DNA from: Bacteroidales bacterium UBA1374
GTDB lineage: Bacteria > Bacteroidota > Bacteroidia > Bacteroidales > UBA932
Length of the DNA stretch: 64,000 nucleotides
Assembly (NCBI GenBank): GCA_002305545.1
Contig: DBRG01000017.1
Span: 62,001-126,000, forward strand
Reading direction: 5' to 3'
Every line of letters begins with the position of its first letter. Position 1 is the stretch's first letter. A program made the translations under genes and the position numbers. Of this stretch, positions 1-7,685 are shown in pieces. The notes beneath the pieces were generated by a model. It searched no databases. It was not told the DNA's origin and saw only the letters and a list, made by a program, of their open reading frames with translations.

Positions 1-624
1 ATAGCCGACAGAAATATCAGTCTTCTGGAATGTACCTGTCCGGTGGTGCTTCTTCTGCAGAAAAAAATCAAAAAGGAACACGCCAGGATCAAGCCTAAAA
101 ATGGCCAGATCGTGATCTTTGGCAAACAAGGTCATGCAGAAGTAGACGGGCTGGTGGGACAGGTGGCCGGCGACGCAATTGTCGTTGAGACACGGAAAGA
201 TCTGGATAATATCTGTTTTTCAGGCGGACCTGTCTCGCTTTTTTCCCAGACCACGCAAAATCCGCAGGAGTACATGAAAATCCGGGAACACCTGATCCGC
301 CTTATGCAGGAGCAGGGCATGGATCCGGACAGGCTTAAAGTATTTGACACCATCTGTTCCCAGGTAGACGGAAGGCAGACAGCACTGGCACGTTTTGCCC
401 GCAGCCGGTCCTTGATACTTTTTGTCGCAGGGAAAGAAAGTTCCAACGGTAAAGTCCTTTTCCGTACCTGTAAGGAAGCCAATCCACGCAGTTATGCCAT
501 TGAAAATCCGCGAGACATTTCCCTTGCCTGGTTCAGACCCGGAGATACGGTGGGTATATGCGGGGCTACTTCCACCCCCTTCTGGCTTATGGAACAAGTG
601 GCTGAAAAAGTCCGCAACTTGTAA
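1..624 (+). CDS. ispH: 4-hydroxy-3-methylbut-2-enyl diphosphate reductase (IspH/LytB), 5' end outside the window
   Basis: Last enzyme of the MEP isoprenoid pathway, a 4Fe-4S protein that reduces HMBPP to IPP and DMAPP in the cytosol. The reading frame is open from base 1, so the gene starts upstream; the in-frame GTG at 43 is internal. The first residues visible include ECTCPVV, the second cluster-cysteine motif of the family. Then follow GKQGHAEVDG (active-site His region), TICSQVDGRQ (third cluster cysteine) and GICGATSTPFWLMEQV near the C-terminus. About 208 residues are present of a usual 280-300, so roughly the first third is missing. The stop overlaps the next start (TAATG), suggesting translational coupling to the PriA-like gene. 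dxs, the first gene of the same pathway, lies at 43.2 kb. Confidence 0.95.
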   Translation: MADRNISLLECTCPVVLLLQKKIKKEHARIKPKNGQIVIFGKQGHAEVDGLVGQVAGDAIVVETRKDLDNICFSGGPVSLFSQTTQNPQEYMKIREHLIRLMQEQGMDPDRLKVFDTICSQVDGRQTALARFARSRSLILFVAGKESSNGKVLFRTCKEANPRSYAIENPRDISLAWFRPGDTVGICGATSTPFWLMEQVAEKVRNL

Positions 625-2252
625 TGAAAACAAAGTATGCCGATATTCTTTTTCCACTGGCCCTGGAAAGCCTGCTGACATACAGAGTCCCGGAAGATCT
701 CTGCGCTCAGGCCGTCCCGGGATGCCAGGTAACAGCGCCTGTGGGAAACCGCATCCACACAGGAGTGGTTTACAGACTTCGGGACGAACCACCACAAGGA
801 AGCCTGCAAGACAGCCTTAGGGATATCATATCGGTTGTTGCATCCCTGCCTCTGATCCCGAAAAAAACGCTTATGTTCTGGGAGTGGATAGCGCAGTATT
901 ACATGTGCCCGCCGGGCCTGGTGGCAAAAATGGCCCTGAACCTGTGGAAATTCAAAAGGCGTGCAACCAGTCTAACCCCGGATCCGGGGCCGCTTCCCGA
1001 ACCGGGACCGCCTCTGTACCTGGAAGGCATGGGACGGGAAACGGTTTACATTGAACAGGTCCGCATGACCCTTGACCGTGGCGGACAATGCCTGATTGTA
1101 TGCCCCGACCGGATGTCCTGTGAATCTGTACACCAGTCCATGCTCGCTGCATTTGGAGAACAGGCCATCTGCTTTCATTCAAAGAGACCGGTAAAGGAAC
1201 AAAGCAAGGCACAAAAAGAATTGTATGCTGGCAATCCCTGTGTGGTCACAGGAATGCATCTTGCCCTCATGCTGCCCTTCACCCGGCCCGCCCTGGTTAT
1301 AGTGGAACGGGAAGAGCATCCCGCCCACAAGAAGTCAGATGCAGTCCCCTACCTGAACGCAAGGGATGCAGCCCTGATGCTGGGCCAGCTGTTTCACGCA
1401 CAGGTCATCCTCGGATCAGCTTTACCCTCTCTGGAAACCCTATACAACATAGAAAAGGGAAAATTCAAAGCACTGGAAAGCTTTCCGGCCGGCCGGCCTC
1501 TGCCGGAAAAAACCGTGCTGATTGACACCGCTGCTTCTCTGACCACAGGGACCATGAGGGGCCCGTTGGACCTGCGTACGCTTGCAGCGGTGGAAACCTG
1601 CCTGGCAGAAAAGAAAAAAATACTTTTTGCCGAGGCCGGTCCTTCCTTCCCGGAAGACCTTCCACAGGAAACCGGCATTCTTGTTTGCCGGCCTTTCCAG
1701 ACCCATCACCACCTTGACAGTTCCATAGGACTTGTTTGCTTTCTCCAAGTTGAAAGACTCCTGTCAAGAAAACATTTCCGGGCTACGGAACAGGCCTGTC
1801 ACATCATGGGGAACGTCCTGCTGTGGGCGGCAGTCCAAAACCCCCAGGTTCCCGTGATGATTCAATCCTCCGATATGGACCATCCATTTTACCAGTCCCT
1901 AAGAGACGGGCTTTCCGCTTCCTTTATGAGAGAGATGCTGCAGGAAAGGATCAGGTACGGGTACCCGCCGCACACTCGGCAGATACTGATCACCGTTTTT
2001 CATCACAAAAAAAACCTGGCTGCTGCAAGAAGCAGAACGCTGTACCATATGCTGGATTCTGCCAGCCTGCCGGCACGCATCGAAGGCCCGTTTATCCCTC
2101 CGGAACCCCGTGAGCTGTTGTTTTCATACCGGGTGCAGGTTACAATACGGCGTACTGTTAATGCACAGCAAATAAAAGAAAATATTTCTTCCCTGATCCG
2201 TCAGGCCCCATTGGCTCCGGCCCGAATCCGGCTGGATGTAGACCCGGTCTAG
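624..2252 (+). CDS. PriA-like primosomal protein N' lacking helicase motifs and zinc-binding domain
   Basis: This 542-residue protein aligns by eye with PriA, the replication-restart protein that normally has 730-820 residues. It keeps the N-terminal 3'-DNA-end-binding domain (about 1-105, with PVGNRIHTGVVY), the winged-helix region (FWEWIAQYYMCPPG at 85-98), a recognisable first lobe (NARDAALML; LGSALPSLETLYN at 263-275) and the C-terminal domain (RIRYGYPPH, ending DVDPV). The Walker A segment, normally GxTGSGKT, reads LYLEGMGRETVYI at 131-143. DEEH reads EREEH at 228-232. Motif VI, QVAGRAGR in active enzymes, reads NVLLWAAV at 397-404. The eight-cysteine zinc domain is absent. ATP-driven unwinding is therefore unlikely; a structural role in primosome loading is inference. 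The frame is intact, so it does not look like a pseudogene. It overlaps ispH by one base and converges on mltD. Confidence 0.75.
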   Translation: MKTKYADILFPLALESLLTYRVPEDLCAQAVPGCQVTAPVGNRIHTGVVYRLRDEPPQGSLQDSLRDIISVVASLPLIPKKTLMFWEWIAQYYMCPPGLVAKMALNLWKFKRRATSLTPDPGPLPEPGPPLYLEGMGRETVYIEQVRMTLDRGGQCLIVCPDRMSCESVHQSMLAAFGEQAICFHSKRPVKEQSKAQKELYAGNPCVVTGMHLALMLPFTRPALVIVEREEHPAHKKSDAVPYLNARDAALMLGQLFHAQVILGSALPSLETLYNIEKGKFKALESFPAGRPLPEKTVLIDTAASLTTGTMRGPLDLRTLAAVETCLAEKKKILFAEAGPSFPEDLPQETGILVCRPFQTHHHLDSSIGLVCFLQVERLLSRKHFRATEQACHIMGNVLLWAAVQNPQVPVMIQSSDMDHPFYQSLRDGLSASFMREMLQERIRYGYPPHTRQILITVFHHKKNLAAARSRTLYHMLDSASLPARIEGPFIPPEPRELLFSYRVQVTIRRTVNAQQIKENISSLIRQAPLAPARIRLDVDPV

Positions 2253-2258
2253 CCTTAA

Positions 2259-4046
2259 TCAGATTTTGCGAATTTTCAGCTTCTGTCCGGGATATATCCT
2301 GGAATTACTGCCTAGTCCGTTCAGAGAACGGATATTCTGGACAGTTATCCCCAGTTTGTTAGCAATATCCCAGAGGTTGTCTCCCGACTTGACGGTATAG
2401 TATTCAAATGATCCGTCCTGTGAAGTGGTTGCCGTTGCCGAGGTGTAAATCTTGAGGGTGCTTCCGGCATAGATCGTGTTGTTCCTGATTTTGTTCCAGG
2501 AACGGAGGTTAGCCGCACTGACCTTGTATTTTTCTGCTATACCGCCCAATGTTTCTCCTTTCTGGACCTTGTGGGTGATCAAATTCCCCCGGGGCTGTGC
2601 AGGGGCAGTGGAAGACGCAGCTGCAGCAGCTGTTTGGGGACGCGGGGCCCCTGAGCCCCTGGTATATATGATCAGCCTCTGGTTAGGAACAATCCGGTCT
2701 GAACGAAGTCCGTTCCAGTATTTGACATCGGCTATGCGTACCCCGTAACGGTATGCGATATGGCTGAGTGTTTCTCCTGAACGCACCCTGTGGGTTACCT
2801 GTGTATCGGAAGCAGTAGCCCTTGTGTTCATTATCAGGGGATTAAAATAAACACTGTCTTTGAATGAATAAATGGAATCCTGCAGGGCAGCGAAATCTCC
2901 GCTGTATTCAAAGGGAAGACGCAATATGTAGGGACGTTCCACCCCGGGTATGATATCCTTGACATATTGAGGATTCAGGTCCCTGAGCTGGTCTTTTGAA
3001 ATATTCAGGAAATTGGTGATCTGGTCAAAATGAAGCATCTTGTTCACCTCAAAGGTATCCACGTGGGCAGGCATCTCAATGGGGAGCGGCCTGATCTGGT
3101 GTTCCGGGTAATAACGCATGGTATAGAGCGCTGCAACAAATGCCGGCACGTATCCGCGTGTTTCACGGGGCAGGAAAGGATATATGTCCCAGAATTCACG
3201 GGACCCCCCGGCACGCCGGATGGCTTTGTTCACATTGCCCACCCCGCAGTTATAGGAAGCAATAGCCAGGATCCAGTCGCCGTATATGCGGTAGGAATCC
3301 AGCAGGTACCGGGCAGCAGCATCCCCTGACACAATGGGGTCCAGTCTTTCATCCACATAGGAATTGATGGTCAGGTTGTAATTCAAGGCTGTCCGGTACA
3401 TGAACTGCCACATTCCCGTGGCCCTTGCCCTGGAAACGGCCCTTGGATTGAGGGCCGATTCAATAACGGCCATGGCTTTGAGTTCCAGGGGCATTTCATA
3501 GGAATCCAGGATTTCTTCGAACAGTGGCATGTAGTACTGTGACAGTCCCAGTATGGTTGAAATACGGTCCGGCATTTTCTGGGTGTAATGGATTATGTGG
3601 TTCCGGACAATATTGTTGTAAGGCAATTTTATAAAACTGTTCATCCTGGTGAGCCTGTTGATATACACAGAATCTGGTATTGCTGAAGTCAGAAGGGCTG
3701 TGTCCAGGGTTTCAAGGGTCAGGGAATCAGGCATCTGGTTCAACTGGTTCTGATGATAATACAGGCTGAGTCTCTGTTCCGTAGAAAGGGAATCATAATT
3801 AAAATCCAGGTCCGTTTCAGGATTATTAAAATCGCCTTCGTTTATCTCGTTTTCCAGTAATAACGAGTCGGCAACAGGCAATTCATACTCCATCAACGCT
3901 TGTTGCAAAGAATCTGTAAGCTTTAGGAGGGAATCCACCTGCTGCGTCAATTGTTTTTTTGTCGGTCTTCTCATGACCTGGCCTGATGATACGTTTACTG
4001 TCAGTGTCACGGAGAGGATCAGCAGGATCAAACATTTGGATTTCAT
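2259..4046 (-). CDS. mltD: Membrane-bound lytic murein transglycosylase D with three LysM domains
   Basis: Predicted periplasmic enzyme that cleaves the glycan backbone of peptidoglycan. An N-terminal signal peptide (about 1-22) precedes a low-complexity linker. The SLT domain spans roughly residues 165-310: AVIESALNP carries the catalytic Glu (about 196), followed by GMWQFMYRTA and ASYNCGVGN, all typical of the MltD branch. Three C-terminal LysM modules bind peptidoglycan (about 418-462, 490-534 and 549-593), each with a GETL or GDNL core, separated by Ala/Pro/Thr-rich linkers. The 595-residue length is usual for the family. The gene is last in the parA-parB-DUF5683-mltD run, 14 bases after the DUF5683 gene, and ends six bases from the convergent PriA-like gene. 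Confidence 0.93.
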   Translation of the reverse strand: MKSKCLILLILSVTLTVNVSSGQVMRRPTKKQLTQQVDSLLKLTDSLQQALMEYELPVADSLLLENEINEGDFNNPETDLDFNYDSLSTEQRLSLYYHQNQLNQMPDSLTLETLDTALLTSAIPDSVYINRLTRMNSFIKLPYNNIVRNHIIHYTQKMPDRISTILGLSQYYMPLFEEILDSYEMPLELKAMAVIESALNPRAVSRARATGMWQFMYRTALNYNLTINSYVDERLDPIVSGDAAARYLLDSYRIYGDWILAIASYNCGVGNVNKAIRRAGGSREFWDIYPFLPRETRGYVPAFVAALYTMRYYPEHQIRPLPIEMPAHVDTFEVNKMLHFDQITNFLNISKDQLRDLNPQYVKDIIPGVERPYILRLPFEYSGDFAALQDSIYSFKDSVYFNPLIMNTRATASDTQVTHRVRSGETLSHIAYRYGVRIADVKYWNGLRSDRIVPNQRLIIYTRGSGAPRPQTAAAAASSTAPAQPRGNLITHKVQKGETLGGIAEKYKVSAANLRSWNKIRNNTIYAGSTLKIYTSATATTSQDGSFEYYTVKSGDNLWDIANKLGITVQNIRSLNGLGSNSRIYPGQKLKIRKI

Positions 4047-4060
4047 TGTGGATACTTTTT

Positions 4061-4945
4061 TTAAAAGGTTAATCTCATTTGTATTCCGGCGCCGGGATAT
4101 CCGGCAGAAGCAAAGTTGGGTACAGGAATCAGTCCCGGTTCAATGCGCAGGGTCAGATCGTCACTTATGTCAAAATCCTGGAAATGCGCAAAGACATTGG
4201 CGTCTATCACATTCAGGGCGTAAACGAGCACCGTGGCTATAATGGAATAATCCCGGTACCGCCGGAACGTGTCACGGTACCATTTGATGTTTTCGGGCGT
4301 CATCCACCCGTCATATTCAGATGGTTTTGCCATCGCATGGTTGTACATGGTCTTGTAACGGTTGTACTGCAAACCGTTATATTGCCAGAAATATCCGCAG
4401 GCAATAAGGCCTCCGTATATAATGGGTATTTTCCAGTAGTCCCCGTTGTAAACCTGTCCAAGTCCCGGAAGCAGCGCTGAATACAATGTGGCTTTAGCCG
4501 GCAGGAAGTCTTTTTCATGCTTAAAACCTGCCACACCGTCCAGAAGGCTTCCCCAGTAAAACAATCCGGCTCCCACATAGCACAGATTCCGGTATAAAGC
4601 GTAGGAATCGTTTTCAGTTTCCCTGTATTTGTTATTGAAACGCGTTCCCATAAAAATACCGGCACCAATACCGGCATAAACAATGGGAATCTTCCAGTAC
4701 TGCCGGTTGTACGCCTGGGAATAGCCCGGCAGGACTACAGCCCCGGAAAATACGCGACCCAGTTTCAGGGTGTCCTTTCCGGCCAAAGCCGAAAAATAGG
4801 TACGAAGCTTGAAGGGCTCTTTTGCCTGAACTGTAGTATCTTGTGACGATTTTGTGTCCTGTTGCCCCATGTCAACGGCAAACTGCCCATAGACAAGGGA
4901 ACCTGAACACAATAAACACAAGATGAATATCAGGCTACGTTTCAC
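4061..4945 (-). CDS. DUF5683 family protein with an internally duplicated membrane-associated motif
   Basis: A secreted or envelope protein of 294 residues with an N-terminal signal peptide ending near VYGQ (about residue 21). Two copies of the DUF5683 core are visible: PGYSQAYNRQYWKIPIVYAG (about 74-93) and PGLGQVYNGDYWKIPIIYGG (about 159-178). Each is followed by a hydrophobic, Gly-rich stretch likely to sit in a membrane. The function of the family is unknown. It lies between parB (14 bases upstream) and mltD, a neighbourhood I recall from many Bacteroidota, which hints at a link between chromosome partition and the cell wall; this is inference. Confidence 0.85.
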   Translation of the reverse strand: MKRSLIFILCLLCSGSLVYGQFAVDMGQQDTKSSQDTTVQAKEPFKLRTYFSALAGKDTLKLGRVFSGAVVLPGYSQAYNRQYWKIPIVYAGIGAGIFMGTRFNNKYRETENDSYALYRNLCYVGAGLFYWGSLLDGVAGFKHEKDFLPAKATLYSALLPGLGQVYNGDYWKIPIIYGGLIACGYFWQYNGLQYNRYKTMYNHAMAKPSEYDGWMTPENIKWYRDTFRRYRDYSIIATVLVYALNVIDANVFAHFQDFDISDDLTLRIEPGLIPVPNFASAGYPGAGIQMRLTF

Positions 4946-4959
4946 AGATATAGAACCGA

Positions 4960-5856
4960 CTAAATATTGTTTTTCTCAAGAGCTTCCAGAAATGCTTCCA
5001 TTTCAGAATCACTGGAACAGTAAACCGTCAAAACGCCTTCACCCCTGGCATTCCTTTTCAGGCTAATGTTATTGTTGAAATACGTTCCGATCCGCTCCAA
5101 TACCCTATAATAGACATCAGGCAATTCGGCCTCCCGTGGCCGCGTTTCATTTTTTTCTGATTCCACAGGGCGCACCATGGTTTCCACCTGCCGGACAGAG
5201 AGTCCCTTTTCCACGATCTTTTTTGCCAGTGCCAGCCGGGCTTCCTGTTTTTCCAGGGATAGCAGGGCCCGGGCATGTCCCATGGTCAGTGCACCTGCCC
5301 GTATAAACAACTGGATCTGGGCCGGCAACTGGATCAACCGCAGGTAATTCGCAACCGTTGCCCGTTTTTTCCCAACACGCTCGGCCAGTTTTTCCTGGGT
5401 CAGGTCGCACTCTTCTGTCAGGCGCTGAAATCCGTAGGCTATTTCCATAGCGTCCAGATTTTCACGCTGAATATTTTCTACAAGCGCCATTTCCAGCAAC
5501 GCGTTGTCCTCTACCTGCCTGATATAAGCCGGGACCTTGTTCAGGCCGGCCATCCTGGCTGCCCTGAGCCTCCTTTCCCCGCTTACAAGCTGGTACCTTC
5601 CGGCAGAGAGTTTTCGAAGTGTCAACGGTTGGATAAGTCCCAGGTTCTTTATTGATGCTGCCAGCTCGGCAAGCGCCTCTTCGTTGAATTCCTTTCTGGG
5701 CTGTTCAGGGTTGACTTCTATAAGATCAACATCAATCATGGAAGTACCCTCCACCTGTGGAAGTACCACTGGGGTTCTGGGTTTCCAGTCACTCAGTGAC
5801 GGAGTTTCTGATATCAGGGCACCCAATCCTTTGCCCAAAGCGGGTTTTTTAGTCAT
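4960..5856 (-). CDS. parB: Chromosome-partitioning protein ParB
   Basis: CTP-dependent DNA clamp that loads at parS sites and works with ParA in chromosome segregation. The 298-residue protein has a short basic N-terminal ParA-contact region (KKPALGKGLGALI), the CTP-binding domain with GERRLRAARMAG (about 93-104) and ENIQRENL (about 127-134), a helix-turn-helix (LTQEKLAERVGKKRATVANY, about 153-172) and a C-terminal dimerisation domain. It overlaps the end of parA by eight bases, so the two are coupled. I did not find a parS palindrome by eye next to the gene. Confidence 0.96.
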   Translation of the reverse strand: MTKKPALGKGLGALISETPSLSDWKPRTPVVLPQVEGTSMIDVDLIEVNPEQPRKEFNEEALAELAASIKNLGLIQPLTLRKLSAGRYQLVSGERRLRAARMAGLNKVPAYIRQVEDNALLEMALVENIQRENLDAMEIAYGFQRLTEECDLTQEKLAERVGKKRATVANYLRLIQLPAQIQLFIRAGALTMGHARALLSLEKQEARLALAKKIVEKGLSVRQVETMVRPVESEKNETRPREAELPDVYYRVLERIGTYFNNNISLKRNARGEGVLTVYCSSDSEMEAFLEALEKNNI

Positions 5857-6622
5857 GCTGGTTTTTCTTTAAGAATTCCCTGGCCAGGTTCAGGTAGTTG
5901 TTGCTGCCTACCGATGCCGCATCATAAAGCACCACGGGCTTTCCGTGCGAGGGAGCCTCGCTCAGGCGGATATTCCGCTGAATGACGGTCTGAAAAACCA
6001 TATCCTGGAAATGGTGCCTGATCTCCTCTACTATCTGGTTGTGAGAACGAAGGCGCACGTCGTACATGGTGAGCAGAAAACCTTCAATGGCCAGTGCAGG
6101 GTTTAACCGGTTCTGAACAATCTTTATGGTATTGAGCAACTTGCCAAGTCCTTCCAGTGAGAAGAATTCACACTGGACCGGAATAATTACAGAATCTGCG
6201 GCGGTCAGGGCGTTTACCGTGATCAGACCCAGAGAAGGAGAACAATCAATAAATATATAATCAAAATGTTGGCGTATGGCATCCAGGTGGGATTTCAATA
6301 CCCCTTCCCTTTCGGGTACAGACAACAACTCTATTTCAGCGCCCACAAGGTCTATGTGTGAAGGAATGAGTTTGAGTCCCTGGATCTCGGTCTGGATGAT
6401 CGTTTTTTCAATGGGCATTTTGCCAATGAGACATTCATAAAGGGTGTCACCACTGGTTGCGTTGGGATCGTAACAAAGCCCGGAGGTTGTGTTTGCCTGA
6501 GGATCTGCATCTACCAATAAAACATTTTTCTCCATCACAGCCAGTGATGCCGCCAGGTTGATGGCTGATGTTGTTTTTCCTACCCCTCCCTTCTGGTTTG
6601 CGATGGCAATAACTTTTCCCAT
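5849..6622 (-). CDS. parA: Chromosome-partitioning ATPase ParA (Soj family)
   Basis: Deviant Walker-type ATPase that binds nucleoid DNA as an ATP dimer and is released by ParB, moving parS regions apart. The 257-residue sequence shows the deviant Walker A motif KGGVGKTTSAINLA (about 10-23), DADPQANTTSG, and the Walker B region FIDCSPSLG. There is no N-terminal HTH, so this is the short chromosomal Soj type rather than a plasmid ParA. It is first in the minus-strand run parA-parB-DUF5683-mltD and has a Bacteroidota -7 box 28 bases upstream. Confidence 0.97.
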   Translation of the reverse strand: MGKVIAIANQKGGVGKTTSAINLAASLAVMEKNVLLVDADPQANTTSGLCYDPNATSGDTLYECLIGKMPIEKTIIQTEIQGLKLIPSHIDLVGAEIELLSVPEREGVLKSHLDAIRQHFDYIFIDCSPSLGLITVNALTAADSVIIPVQCEFFSLEGLGKLLNTIKIVQNRLNPALAIEGFLLTMYDVRLRSHNQIVEEIRHHFQDMVFQTVIQRNIRLSEAPSHGKPVVLYDAASVGSNNYLNLAREFLKKNQHD

Positions 6623-6650
6623 TAGAGTTCCCTGTTATATTTCAATTTGG

Positions 6651-6658
6651 CAAATATA
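6651..6658 (-). promoter_or_regulatory. Predicted -7 box for parA
   Basis: Minus-strand TATATTTG matches the Bacteroidota sigma-ABfr -7 consensus TAnnTTTG. It lies 28 bases before the parA ATG. No convincing -33 TTTG is seen at the usual spacing. Confidence 0.5.
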
Positions 6659-6680
6659 CATTAATTACCATAAATATTCT

Positions 6681-6688
6681 TAATTTTG
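6681..6688 (+). promoter_or_regulatory. Predicted -7 box for the lipid kinase gene
   Basis: TAATTTTG matches TAnnTTTG and ends 13 bases before the ATG at 6702, predicting a very short leader. The parA and kinase promoters sit back to back in this 79-base divergent gap. Confidence 0.45.
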
Positions 6689-6701
6689 AAGTCTCAATTC
6701 A

Positions 6702-7685
6702 ATGACGGATGTTATGTCCCTGACTAAATGGATGATCATACTGAATCCTGTTGCAGGTGGTGGAAAAACAGCCCTTCTGTGGCCCCATATTTCAAAGTAC
6801 TTCCGTGAACGCGATTTCAGTTTTGAATGCGTTTTCACAAGACACAAGTATCATGCCGTCACCGTAACCATTGAAGCGATCCGTGAAGGTTTCAGGAATT
6901 TTATCGTGATTGGAGGCGATGGTACTTTCCACGAAGTGATCAACGGGATTTTTTACCAGCAGGATGTGCCCACCCGGGACATAACAGTGGGCATAATACC
7001 CATAGGTACAGGCAATGATCTTATCAATGCATACAGGATCCCGTCCGATTATGAGCAGGCGATGGATACGATCTTTCAACACAACAGCATACTAACCGAC
7101 ATAGGATGGGTATCGTTCCAGGATTACGGAATTGAACGGTCACGTTTTTTTGCCAATGCCGCCGGGATGGGGCTCGATGCAGCCGTGATCCGGCACTACG
7201 AAAAAGTTGTGGAACAGAATCGCCGAAGGGGAAAATCACTGTACCTTAAAAGTTTGCTGAACCAGTTTCTTTTGTACCAGCCCAAAGACCTCCGGATTCT
7301 TTTAGACGGGACCGTTTTTTATGAAGGACCTGTTCTGACCTGCAGCATTGGGATCGGGGTCTGTATAGGGAGCGGGATGAAAGCCCTTCCCCTTTCCATA
7401 CCGGACGACGGATTGTTTGACATGACACTTGTTACGCCCATGAATAAAGTGGCCCTGGCTCTAAAGATCAAGGATTTTATTGACGGCCATGTATACACTT
7501 TCAAAGAGTCTATGCACGGCAGGGGCAGGACAATAGAAGTGCTGCCCAACGGCAAACAAACCACAGGGCTGGAAACTGACGGGGAGCTGATGGGAGCACC
7601 GCCCTACCTTTTCAAAGTCATTCCCTCCTCTCTCAGGATCATTGCCGGAAGGGATTTTGTGCCTTTTGTCAGAAACGAAACCTGA
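6702..7685 (+). CDS. Diacylglycerol kinase family lipid kinase (YegS/DgkB-like)
   Basis: Soluble, probably membrane-associated kinase that phosphorylates a lipid such as diacylglycerol or a sphingoid base. The 327-residue protein carries LNPVAGGGK near the N-terminus, the nucleotide-binding GGDGTFHEVING (about 72-83), PIGTGNDL and the C-terminal ETDGELMG motif of the DAGK catalytic family. The exact lipid cannot be read from sequence; Bacteroidota make sphingolipids, so a sphingoid substrate is possible but unproven. Alternative Met codons lie within the first five residues. Its end overlaps the convergent HhH gene by 17 bases. Confidence 0.88.
   Translation: MTDVMSLTKWMIILNPVAGGGKTALLWPHISKYFRERDFSFECVFTRHKYHAVTVTIEAIREGFRNFIVIGGDGTFHEVINGIFYQQDVPTRDITVGIIPIGTGNDLINAYRIPSDYEQAMDTIFQHNSILTDIGWVSFQDYGIERSRFFANAAGMGLDAAVIRHYEKVVEQNRRRGKSLYLKSLLNQFLLYQPKDLRILLDGTVFYEGPVLTCSIGIGVCIGSGMKALPLSIPDDGLFDMTLVTPMNKVALALKIKDFIDGHVYTFKESMHGRGRTIEVLPNGKQTTGLETDGELMGAPPYLFKVIPSSLRIIAGRDFVPFVRNET

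Noticed and set aside
4960..6701. parS centromere near parAB
   Set aside because: I scanned the region by eye for a 16-base palindrome of the common parS type and did not find one.
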